A stretch of 5,600 bases of DNA, taken from assembly GCA_017529085.1 (NCBI GenBank), contig JAFXOC010000594.1, forward strand, positions 1 to 5,600, written 5' to 3'. The DNA comes from Selenomonadaceae bacterium (GTDB lineage Bacteria; Bacillota; Negativicutes; Selenomonadales; Selenomonadaceae). Position numbers and translations under genes: made by a program. Each line of letters starts with the position of its first letter. The first letter of the stretch is position 1. Below, piece by piece: positions 1 to 5,600 of the stretch. The notes below the pieces were generated by a model, which was not told the origin of the DNA, did no database searches, and saw nothing but the letters and a program-made list of their open reading frames with translations.

Positions 1-425
1 AAAGCCGATTTGCTTACCCAGCGTATTTTATAGTCTCCAAGTGCATTAGACCAATATTGCATTTTATAAGCATTATCAGTTTCATCCAGTATGGTAACAT
101 CATCGCCAATCCAAACTTCCTCGTTATTACGGCGATCTGTTAATTCTGCGTCATGATAAGCGGGCGTGTTTCGTTGAATTGTAGCTGGCCACGGCTTATA
201 ACCAGAATTAATACCCTCTTCCAAAGCCGATTTGCTTACCCAGCGTATTTTATAGTCTCCAAGTGCATTAGACCAATATTGCATTTTATAAGCATTATCA
301 GTTTCATCCAATATTGTAACTTCATCGCCAACCCAAACTTCCTCGTTATTGCGGCGATCTGTTAATTCTGCGTCATGATAAGCGGGCATCTTATTTGCCA
401 CAACGGCTGTCCACGGCTGATAACC
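1..425 (-). repeat. 222-bp tandem repeat encoding SH3b-like modules
   Basis: Two in-frame direct repeats with a period of exactly 222 bp (74 codons): bases 1-165 match 223-387. By hand alignment the first 88 bases are identical and there are 5 mismatches in 165; three are synonymous and two are conservative (Val/Ile and Glu/Asp). Beyond this core, similarity continues more weakly into the upstream linker (189-196 and 411-418 both read ccacggct, again 222 apart). The left copy is cut by the window edge inside the WVSKSA motif, so the array could contain more units. Each unit encodes a compact beta-rich, SH3b-like domain. Confidence 0.95.
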
Positions 426-1988
426 CGGATCAGACTGAACGGGAGCGATAGGTTCGGGCGCATTAATAGAACCGTATAAAATAAGATTTTCGATTGATTT
501 TACATCATTATCATCAACGACCCCATCACCATTTACATCTTCATTGTAAATGTTTTCAATGTTTTCTTTACCTTGAAGATATTTATTTAACTTAGTAACA
601 TCAAATATATCCACTTCGCCATCATTGTTGATATCGCCTTTTATGCCACTAGGTTCTTGCATTTTACCATAATTGTAAAGATTTTTGAAAGCTTCAAAAT
701 CGTTCATATCAACAACACCGTTACCGTCTATATCTTCATTGTATATTTCAGTTTCGGTATCCATACCCTTTAAACGATTTAATAATGTAATACCATCTTC
801 AATAAAGCTAACTTCGCCATCATTGTTGATGTCGCCTCTGATGCCGGTCGGCTTTTGAGTCTTGCCATAGTGAAATATATTTTCAATAGCTTTAACATCA
901 TCCATATTTACAATACCGTCACCGTTTACATCTTCATTGTAAATTTCGGTTTCAGTATCCTTACCCTTTAAACGATTTAATAATGCAACGCCATCTTCAA
1001 GGAAATTAAACACGCCATCATTGTTGATATCTCCTCTTACGCCACTAGGCTTCTGAATTTTGCCATATTTGACAAGATTCTTTACAGATTCTAAATCATC
1101 TTTATTTAATTCCCCATCACCATTTACATCTTCATTATAAAGATGCGCAGAGCTAATCTCATCATTAAAAAATTTATTTAACAAATTTACATCAGAAACA
1201 GTAACTTTACCATCATTATTTATGTCACCTTTAATGCCTGTAGAATTTGTAGCCCTTGCGTTTCTCAATGCTTGTTTAAACGCAGATAAATCGGTAACAT
1301 TAATTTCACCGTCATCATCAAAATCTGCCGCTTTTACATATGAACCTTTTTTTAAGTAGTTCTTCATTACCGTGTCCATCATCAAATCGTTATCATTGCC
1401 ATCAATAACGCCGTCATCGTTAAGATCGCCTTTAATCGGCTCTTTTTTGGGGGTCTCAATCTCAATATATTTTTTCCCTTCGCGACCGATAATGGTATTA
1501 GTCAATTTTGTAAGATCGAACACGTCAATCTCGCCATCGCTGTTTAAATCCATGCGTTTGAACATATTCGGGTCGGTAATTTTCTTTTTTTCGACTATAT
1601 GATCTTGTATCGCCATAACGTCGTCGGTATCTAATATACCGTCATCGTTGAAATCGCCCATAAGAACTTTCTGTGATTCGACATTTTTCCCCGCGCCGCT
1701 ACCTAAAACAGCGCGGGATGCCGCATTATAACTTCCCGACATGAACGAAAGATTATTCAGCATAGCCTCCGCCGAGGTTTCTTTTATAGGCGTAGAATGT
1801 TTAGATGGAGTAGGGGTATCCTGCTCTCTCTTTTTAGCCGAATTTTGGGACTGATTTTGAAATTGTTGCAACAAGTCGCGGTAAGAAAAGCCGTTTTCGT
1901 CAACTGTTCCCGCATTGTTGCCGGAAACCGCATTGTTATTTCCGTTTAGAGTTTGCGGGCGAGATTGCACTTGTCTTAATTCCTGCAT
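1..1988 (-). CDS. EF-hand/dockerin-array protein with SH3b-like repeats (3' end outside window)
   Basis: The frame is open from ATG at 1988 to the left edge with no stop: 662 codons plus 2 bases. The start is supported by an AGAAGGG Shine-Dalgarno-like site 5 nt upstream. Residues 1-108 are polar and Asn/Gln/Ser-rich, with no hydrophobic signal peptide. Residues 112-495 hold twelve canonical 12-residue EF-hand loops (DxNxDGxxxxxD), starting at D112, D147, D188, D222, D255, D287, D320, D353, D386, D419, D452 and D484. They form six dockerin-like pairs; loops 7 and 9 end in Glu instead of Asp. Residues 523-662 contain two 74-residue repeats (PAYHDAELTDRR, GD(E/D)VTILDE, IRWVSKSAL) resembling bacterial SH3 domains, which in known families bind cell wall or other surface ligands. 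Dockerin pairs in cellulosomes bind cohesins, but six in tandem with no cohesin nearby suggests a calcium-stabilised stalk. Function is unproven. The protein may be wall-associated or extracellular, with no catalytic domain visible so far. It lies 29 bp after the small coiled-coil gene, so is probably co-transcribed. Confidence 0.93.
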   Translation of the reverse strand, partial: MQELRQVQSRPQTLNGNNNAVSGNNAGTVDENGFSYRDLLQQFQNQSQNSAKKREQDTPTPSKHSTPIKETSAEAMLNNLSFMSGSYNAASRAVLGSGAGKNVESQKVLMGDFNDDGILDTDDVMAIQDHIVEKKKITDPNMFKRMDLNSDGEIDVFDLTKLTNTIIGREGKKYIEIETPKKEPIKGDLNDDGVIDGNDNDLMMDTVMKNYLKKGSYVKAADFDDDGEINVTDLSAFKQALRNARATNSTGIKGDINNDGKVTVSDVNLLNKFFNDEISSAHLYNEDVNGDGELNKDDLESVKNLVKYGKIQKPSGVRGDINNDGVFNFLEDGVALLNRLKGKDTETEIYNEDVNGDGIVNMDDVKAIENIFHYGKTQKPTGIRGDINNDGEVSFIEDGITLLNRLKGMDTETEIYNEDIDGNGVVDMNDFEAFKNLYNYGKMQEPSGIKGDINNDGEVDIFDVTKLNKYLQGKENIENIYNEDVNGDGVVDDNDVKSIENLILYGSINAPEPIAPVQSDPGYQPWTAVVANKMPAYHDAELTDRRNNEEVWVGDEVTILDETDNAYKMQYWSNALGDYKIRWVSKSALEEGINSGYKPWPATIQRNTPAYHDAELTDRRNNEEVWIGDDVTILDETDNAYKMQYWSNALGDYKIRWVSKSA
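489..1661 (-). repeat. Array of twelve EF-hand loops (six dockerin-like modules)
   Basis: This stretch encodes residues 110-500 of the left-hand protein. Loops alternate between a GDINNDG type and an EDVNGDG type about 33 residues apart, giving modules of roughly 65-67 residues (the first is longer, about 76). All calcium-ligand positions 1, 3, 5 and 12 hold Asp, Asn or Glu, and position 6 is Gly in every loop, so all twelve look able to bind calcium. Linkers of the last four modules are related, with YNED before the second loop and YGK(I/T/M)Q(K/E)P before the next module in three of them. The pattern is that of dockerin type I repeats; intramolecular pairing into EF-hand domains is inferred. 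Confidence 0.92.
660..1055 (-). repeat. Two consecutive 198-bp dockerin-module repeats
   Basis: Within the EF-hand array, the modules at 858-1055 (residues 312-377) and 660-857 (residues 378-443) are about two-thirds identical in protein by hand alignment. Both carry the unusual insertion-free segment (F)(L/I)EDG followed by LLNRLKG and DTETEIYNED. Long stretches of DNA also match, for example around 967-985 and 769-787. They are the youngest-looking pair in the array and the only modules whose first loop ends in Glu. Confidence 0.85.
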
Positions 1989-1992
1989 AGTA

Positions 1993-2000
1993 GCCCTTCT
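1993..2000 (-). promoter_or_regulatory. Shine-Dalgarno site for the EF-hand-array gene
   Basis: On the minus strand AGAAGGGC reads into the ATG at 1988; AGAAGGG ends 5 nt before the start. It differs from the AGGAGG consensus at one position and fixes the start, since no other in-frame ATG lies upstream within the 29-bp gap. The gap is too short for an obvious separate promoter, so the gene probably depends on transcription from upstream. Confidence 0.7.
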
Positions 2001-2017
2001 TTCTGTAAAGAGATTGT

Positions 2018-2335
2018 CTATCCGTTGGTATTTCCGACGATATTAGCGGGCATATTGGGCGTTCCCGCAAGTTCCGTCAAGAGGTCGAGCATTTGTTGAG
2101 CGGATTTTTTAGCGACCGTAGAGCCTTGACCGTCCACCGGCTCTCTTCTTATCAACGCTTTCTTTTCTGCCGCATCTTTTTGCGCTTTCTCTTCTCTCGC
2201 CTTTTTAAGCTCTTCCTTGTAAGACAGCGCATTTTCCTCGGCTTCTTTTTGCGCCTTAGCTTTTTCGTTATATGCGCGAGTCGCTTCTTTTGCGCTTATT
2301 GCGGCTTGGGTGTTAGTTGTTTGTATGGTTGACAT
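2018..2335 (-). CDS. Small coiled-coil protein, unknown function
   Basis: A 105-residue protein with a strong start: AAAGGAG ends 6 nt before ATG at 2335, and it stops with TAG. I do not recognise a family. Residues about 11-63 are Ala/Glu/Lys-rich and should form a long charged helix or coiled coil (KEATRAYNEKAKAQKEAEE and onward). A Gly/Pro break around 66-72 is followed by an amphipathic helix at about 76-90 (QQMLDLLTELAG) and a flexible Asn/Gly/Pro tail. There is no signal peptide, membrane segment or cysteine. It sits between two large genes for calcium-binding repeat proteins, 68 bp after one and 29 bp before the other. A co-secreted partner, secretion chaperone or small structural protein would fit the size and context, but none of these is shown. 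The plus-strand frame over the same bases is a shadow: the minus frame has the ribosome site and the operon fit. Confidence 0.85.
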   Translation of the reverse strand: MSTIQTTNTQAAISAKEATRAYNEKAKAQKEAEENALSYKEELKKAREEKAQKDAAEKKALIRREPVDGQGSTVAKKSAQQMLDLLTELAGTPNMPANIVGNTNG

Positions 2336-2341
2336 TTGTTG

Positions 2342-2348
2342 CTCCTTT
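2342..2348 (-). promoter_or_regulatory. Strong Shine-Dalgarno site for the coiled-coil gene
   Basis: AAAGGAG on the minus strand with a 6-nt spacer (CAACAA) to the ATG at 2335. This is the best ribosome binding site in the window and suggests the small protein is translated efficiently, perhaps more than its large neighbours. Confidence 0.85.
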
Positions 2349-2359
2349 CGGTGGTGAAA

Positions 2360-2388
2360 ATTATAGTTCTAGGGATTTATTCCGTAAA
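2360..2388 (-). promoter_or_regulatory. Candidate sigma70-type promoter for the last two genes
   Basis: In the 68-bp gap the minus strand carries a perfect TATAAT (-10, at 2360-2365) and TTTACG (-35, at 2383-2388, 4 of 6 matches to TTGACA), separated by exactly 17 bp. Transcription would start near 2352, giving a short leader of roughly 15-18 nt that still contains the Shine-Dalgarno site. In AT-rich DNA such matches can be chance, but the position in the only sizeable gap and the optimal spacing raise its weight. An inverted repeat overlaps it. Confidence 0.5.
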
Positions 2389-2397
2389 TCCCCAGAA
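2367..2397 (-). repeat. Inverted repeat / RNA hairpin between genes
   Basis: Arms 2385-2397 and 2367-2379 are complementary over 13 positions (one G-U pair in RNA) around a 5-nt loop. On the minus strand the stem reads TTCTGGGGATTTA, loop CGGAA, TAAATCCCTAGAA. It begins 6 bp after the stop of the large upstream gene. The following bases are CTATAATTTTC, so there is no immediate U-run and a classic intrinsic terminator is doubtful. It could be a weak terminator or attenuator, an mRNA-stabilising 3' hairpin for the large gene, or an operator dyad, since it lies between and over the candidate -35 and -10 elements. Confidence 0.6.
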
Positions 2398-2403
2398 CAA
2401 ATA

Positions 2404-5400
2404 TCATTTAAACTCAAATAAACCTTTGAGCAATGATTTAGTCGCTTCAACCTTATCATTTAATTTCTTTAAACTTGATTCTGAATTATCGGAAAGCGTA
2501 GAAAGGTCTTTTTTCATTTTGTCCAGCACTTCCATATTTTTTTCAAGTTCATCGACTTTTCCCTGCTGTGCCCTAATCCAAGAACTTGAGACGCCATTGA
2601 CATTGCCGAATCTTTCAATCATTTCATGTATCGCGGAAGTCAACTGTTTCTTGGTAATATTAATAAGCGAATTCGCCAACTGCTTATCATTAGTTTTACC
2701 GGTTATTAACATTTCCAATATACCTGTCCCAATGTCGTATACATTGCTTACGATTTTTTTGTCAACCCCGGTTAATGCGCTTATTACCGCCTTGGTTGCT
2801 TCATCCATTTTTTCATCAATTACCTCTCCGGCTGATTTTGCAAGATTTGATATGGCTTTTTTTATTCCTTTTTCTGTAGCCGGCAACCCAAGAATAACAC
2901 TTTCTTCTTTGTTATTATCTTTCCATGATATTTCTATCCGAAAAACATTAGCCCAATCTTCGCCAAATCCATCCATTTTTATGGTATACTTACCCTCTGA
3001 GAATTCATTTTTAGTAAAAATTTTACTGAAAAAATCAATCATCGATGCATTATCTGTAAGCACGTCTTTGGTAATTTCAGGTTTACTCGCAATAATATCA
3101 GCGGCTTCTTTGGCTATTCTGTCCTTGAGCTTTTCAAAATCTTTTGCAGGAATGCTCGACTCTTTAGGAATATTCTTCTTCAATTCTTCAATAAGTTCCG
3201 CTTTTGCCTTGATGCTGTCAGACGAAATTTCTTTTTGTACCAAAGTCCCCAACTTTTCGGCGAAATCGCGTTCCAATTCGTCAATCTTTTGACTTGCTTC
3301 TTCTACAACGACCTCTTGATTATGAGCGTTGATAATCTCTTGAATCTTACCCAAATCCGAACAATTAACGAGAGCAGATATCGGTCGCTCAGTATCGGCA
3401 TCCTTTATCATAATCGATTGATAACCCGCTATATTTTTCACCTCTGTTTTTAATTTGCCAAGAGATAGAGAAAAATTCAAAGTATCTTCATTGGGATTAA
3501 AATCAAAAATAGTCGCGCCGGAACTGTTTACATTGAATTTATCTTTGCCGGTTCCCGCATGTACAAAAGACGCCGCATTTATAGTAACGCTATTTTCACC
3601 GCTGTTCAAATATACGCTTGAACCTGCCCCGCTTATTTTAACAGTATCGTTGCCATGTCCCGTATTAACGACATTACCACTACCTTTGATTTCAATATTG
3701 TCGTTGCCGTGTCCGGAATTAACCACACCGCCTTTGCCGCTAAAGGTAATGTTATTGTTGCCGTTAAAAGCGTAAATTTCAATGTTGTCCCCTGCGTCTG
3801 TGGTTTCAATGTCAAAGGGACCGTTTGCGACGATTTTTAATTTATTGCCTTCTTTAGTGTAGGTCGCTATGCCATCGCTGTTTTTAACATATTCCTTTCC
3901 GTCAACCATAAGACCGATTAAACCTTTGGTATCGGTAACATATCCGCCGTCTACGGTTAAATTAGGCGTTACTAAAGTAATTTTGCCGTTAACTTCGGTA
4001 AAAGTTACCTCATTGCCACCGCTTACAGTAACCTGTCCTGTGACATTACCGTTAGAGTCTTGCAAATCAAAGGTTTCACTGGGGGAATTTGCAACGCGAG
4101 TGTATTTCTTGAACCATTCGCCTGGATTATCGGGGTTGTTGGTGATGTTAAGATTAGTTTCGTTCGGTTTGAAGATTTCGTCTGCGCCTGGAAGGTTTTC
4201 AAGTTTTAATTTTTTACCATCAATTTCAATGGTAGTTTCTGGATTAATTTTTCCAGTAAAAGAAACCCATTGAGTACCGTTACTTACTAACGCAGGAACT
4301 CCGTTATCATTTTCTTTCAAGGAAAAATCATATAGCCAGCCCGGACCTGGAAATGTAATATTAAATTTGTTATCACCTTTGCTTTGAACCTCACAATTTG
4401 GTTTAATAATATCTATTGTTACATCATTTGCAATACCATCCAATATAATTTTTGCATTTTCGCCTGCTATATCTATATCTTTGCCACCTATAACAGTACA
4501 ATTGTTACCCTCCACGTGTACATAATCAAAATTACCAGTTATAAGCGCATTATCCAAATATATGTGTGCCCATTCCCCGTTAACATCGATTGCGGTCTTT
4601 GCCGCGGTTTTATCAATAGTGAGTACTGCACCACCTGAACTTGCAATTTGTTTTCCCTTATCATCATAAACAGATGTACTGGTAGGCACAATAACTTTAT
4701 GAGGTGTATCTGAAACTATTATACTACTTATGTAACTGTAATATCGATTAAATTTGACTTGATCTCCTTTTCCGATAAATGCGATTTCTTGAGAATAATC
4801 TACACCTTCTTTATCCGGATAGATAATTCCCCAACCACGGTATTTATTACTAACATATTCTCCGTTTATATTTTCCGATGTATAGTTTCCAAAAATATAT
4901 AAAGGATTATCTTCCGATGAACCGGGAATACCATGAATTTCCTTTCCATTCATCATATTTACAGCTAGAGAAAAATCTATTTCATCAATAATCCCATCAT
5001 CATTAATATCCGCTCTGCGCATTTCATCGTAATAGGAAAGAGAATTATCATATTGAGTATATTGTGTTTTTTGTTGCGCATAATTTCTAATCCGATTCAC
5101 ATCACCTTCATCAAATAAACCATCGCCATCAACATCCCCAGCCGAAGGCTCAAATGTCAACAAAGGCAACTCTTCCGTCTCAGGAGTGGGTTCAGGCTCG
5201 GGCTCGGGGGTCGGTGTAGGCGCAGGGGTAGGCTCGTACCACTCAATATTTTTGAGGTCTTCCTCAATTTTTGTACGCTCTTCATCATATTTTTTGTTCT
5301 CTTCATCGCGTTCCGTTTGTTTTATTTGTCCGATTTTCTCGGCATACGCTTTAATTTGCTTATCCCATATATTCAAAATATCCGCTTTATCGGTATCAGC

Positions 5401-5600
5401 GCGTAGCGCGGTTGCGTCCGTTTCGTCAAAAGCACCGTCTCCGTTGGTGTCTTCCGCTACTAAATCAGATAAACAAGTAAGATCGCGTACACCTAAATTG
5501 CCGTCACCATCAAAGTCGTATCTTGCAATGGTTTCCGAATCGGTAATTTTTTCAAGCCCAACTATATGCATTTTTACTTTCTCTAAATCGGCATTAGAAA
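2404..5600 (-). CDS. Large EF-hand and RTX-like repeat protein (5' end outside window)
   Basis: At least 1064 codons, ending in TGA at 2404. An ATG at 5571 is available (numbered 1 here), but the frame stays open to the window edge and the nine codons before it (SNADLEKVK) continue a dockerin-type helix, so the real start is upstream. Order: EF-hand loops at D19 and D41; charged helical segment 66-110; Pro/Glu/Thr linker 112-134; EF-hand loops at D146 and D188; beta-rich, solenoid-like region about 220-600; RTX-like repeats 604-692 with two HGND motifs, closing with TIFDFNPNEDTLNF, which resembles the end of RTX domains in type I secreted proteins; then a mainly helical region 745-1055 rich in Lys/Glu with coiled-coil character at about 755-830 and 1003-1048. 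No catalytic motif recognised. Probably an extracellular calcium-dependent adhesin-like or structural protein (inference). Cysteines are few (C33, C358, C393, C737). First visible gene of the likely operon. Confidence 0.93.
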   Translation of the reverse strand, partial: SNADLEKVKMHIVGLEKITDSETIARYDFDGDGNLGVRDLTCLSDLVAEDTNGDGAFDETDATALRADTDKADILNIWDKQIKAYAEKIGQIKQTERDEENKKYDEERTKIEEDLKNIEWYEPTPAPTPTPEPEPEPTPETEELPLLTFEPSAGDVDGDGLFDEGDVNRIRNYAQQKTQYTQYDNSLSYYDEMRRADINDDGIIDEIDFSLAVNMMNGKEIHGIPGSSEDNPLYIFGNYTSENINGEYVSNKYRGWGIIYPDKEGVDYSQEIAFIGKGDQVKFNRYYSYISSIIVSDTPHKVIVPTSTSVYDDKGKQIASSGGAVLTIDKTAAKTAIDVNGEWAHIYLDNALITGNFDYVHVEGNNCTVIGGKDIDIAGENAKIILDGIANDVTIDIIKPNCEVQSKGDNKFNITFPGPGWLYDFSLKENDNGVPALVSNGTQWVSFTGKINPETTIEIDGKKLKLENLPGADEIFKPNETNLNITNNPDNPGEWFKKYTRVANSPSETFDLQDSNGNVTGQVTVSGGNEVTFTEVNGKITLVTPNLTVDGGYVTDTKGLIGLMVDGKEYVKNSDGIATYTKEGNKLKIVANGPFDIETTDAGDNIEIYAFNGNNNITFSGKGGVVNSGHGNDNIEIKGSGNVVNTGHGNDTVKISGAGSSVYLNSGENSVTINAASFVHAGTGKDKFNVNSSGATIFDFNPNEDTLNFSLSLGKLKTEVKNIAGYQSIMIKDADTERPISALVNCSDLGKIQEIINAHNQEVVVEEASQKIDELERDFAEKLGTLVQKEISSDSIKAKAELIEELKKNIPKESSIPAKDFEKLKDRIAKEAADIIASKPEITKDVLTDNASMIDFFSKIFTKNEFSEGKYTIKMDGFGEDWANVFRIEISWKDNNKEESVILGLPATEKGIKKAISNLAKSAGEVIDEKMDEATKAVISALTGVDKKIVSNVYDIGTGILEMLITGKTNDKQLANSLINITKKQLTSAIHEMIERFGNVNGVSSSWIRAQQGKVDELEKNMEVLDKMKKDLSTLSDNSESSLKKLNDKVEATKSLLKGLFEFK
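3496..3762 (-). repeat. RTX-like 18-residue repeats
   Basis: Encodes residues 604-692 of the large protein: about five units of 17-18 residues, starting GNN, GND, GND, GEN and GKD, each followed by alternating hydrophobic residues (NIEI, TVKI, SVTI, KFNV). The two clearest units are exactly 54 bp apart in DNA (tcgttgcc at 3647 and 3701). RTX repeats are nonapeptides that fold in pairs, one 18-residue turn per coil, into a calcium-binding parallel beta-roll. Here every second nonapeptide is degenerate (for example GSGNVVNTG), so calcium may bind on one side only, or only in the central units. Confidence 0.75.
4975..5136 (-). other. Second EF-hand pair of the large protein
   Basis: Encodes residues 146-199: loop DVDGDGLFDEGD at 146-157 and loop DINDDGIIDEID at 188-199, 42 residues apart, joined by a Gln/Tyr-rich segment (around 165-181). 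All ligand positions are occupied. It follows the Pro/Glu/Thr linker and precedes the beta-rich region, so probably acts as a calcium-set spacer domain. Confidence 0.85.
5176..5238 (-). repeat. Low-complexity Pro/Glu/Thr linker
   Basis: Imperfect short repeats on the DNA level (ggctcg, gggttc and ggtgta type units on the plus strand) encode residues 112-132, alternating Pro with Thr, Ala or Glu (TPAPTPTPEPEPEPTPE). Such linkers keep domains apart and extended in secreted multidomain proteins. The repeat could change length by slippage without breaking the frame if it moves in units of six bases. Confidence 0.85.
5416..5600 (-). other. First visible EF-hand/dockerin-type segment, cut by the window edge
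   Basis: Codons upstream of the ATG at 5571 read SNADLEKVK and run into MHIVGLEKI, the helix that follows a dockerin loop. Loops then follow at residues 19-30 (DFDGDGNLGVRD) and 41-52 (DTNGDGAFDETD). The loop that should precede SNADLEKVK is outside the window. This is the main evidence that the gene starts further upstream. Confidence 0.8.

Noticed and set aside
153..365. Short plus-strand frame in the 222-bp repeat region
   Set aside because: It lies antisense to the unbroken minus-strand gene and has no similar frame in the other repeat copy of equal length; no start signals.
1..425. Possible CRISPR or mobile-element terminal repeat
   Set aside because: The repeats are long, in frame, have a 222-bp period that is a multiple of three, and mostly conservative or synonymous changes, so they are protein-coding domain repeats.
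489..1661. Cellulosome scaffold or enzyme interpretation from the dockerin-type repeats
   Set aside because: No cohesin, glycoside hydrolase or carbohydrate-binding module is seen in the window, and the many tandem modules do not fit a normal docking role.
2367..2397. Firm call of an intrinsic terminator
   Set aside because: The stem is AT-rich at its loop end and is followed by CTATAATTTTC rather than a U-run, so termination is only one of several options.
2336..3292. Long open frame on the plus strand (318 codons) opposite the large gene
   Set aside because: It is antisense to a minus-strand frame with clear EF-hand and RTX-like motifs, has Ser/Leu/Ile-rich composition typical of a reversed Lys/Glu-rich coding sequence, and has no convincing ribosome site.
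3455..3775. Plus-strand frame with repeated Leu/Pro segments
   Set aside because: Its periodicity is the mirror of the RTX-like repeats on the minus strand, so it is a shadow rather than a repeat protein.

Overview
The window is coding almost from end to end on the minus strand, with three co-directional genes. Read in transcription order (right to left), they are: (1) a very large gene (5600 to 2404) whose true start lies beyond the right edge; (2) a small 105-residue coiled-coil protein (2335 to 2018); (3) a long gene (1988 to 1) that runs off the left edge without a stop. The gaps are only 68 bp and 29 bp, so an operon is likely. A sigma70-like promoter and an inverted repeat in the 68-bp gap could give the last two genes separate control. 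I see no RNA gene, CRISPR array, insertion sequence or gene on the plus strand.

The two large proteins share one theme: calcium-binding repeats of extracellular proteins. Gene 1 has four EF-hand/dockerin-type loops near the visible N-terminus, a Pro/Glu/Thr linker, a long beta-rich region ending in a run of roughly 18-residue RTX-like (GND) repeats, and a 310-residue helical C-terminal part. Gene 3 has a polar N-terminal segment, an unbroken array of twelve EF-hand loops (six dockerin-like modules of about 66 residues), and then at least two nearly identical 74-residue SH3b-like repeats. The 222-bp DNA repeats behind the latter are 160/165 identical, which points to recent duplication or gene conversion. 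Neither protein with a visible N-terminus (genes 2 and 3) has a Sec signal peptide. RTX-like repeats in gene 1 make a signal-peptide-independent route such as type I secretion possible, but no transporter gene is in the window.

The organism cannot be named from this window. The AT-rich coding sequence, clear Shine-Dalgarno sites, standard genetic code, and dockerin-type, RTX-like and SH3b repeats fit an anaerobic, perhaps gut or rumen, bacterium. That is inference only.

Possible joint role (inference): a set of calcium-stabilised secreted or surface proteins, with gene 3 binding a wall or other surface through SH3b repeats, gene 1 acting as an adhesin-like or structural protein, and the small coiled-coil protein as partner or accessory factor. 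No enzyme active site was recognised in any of the three.
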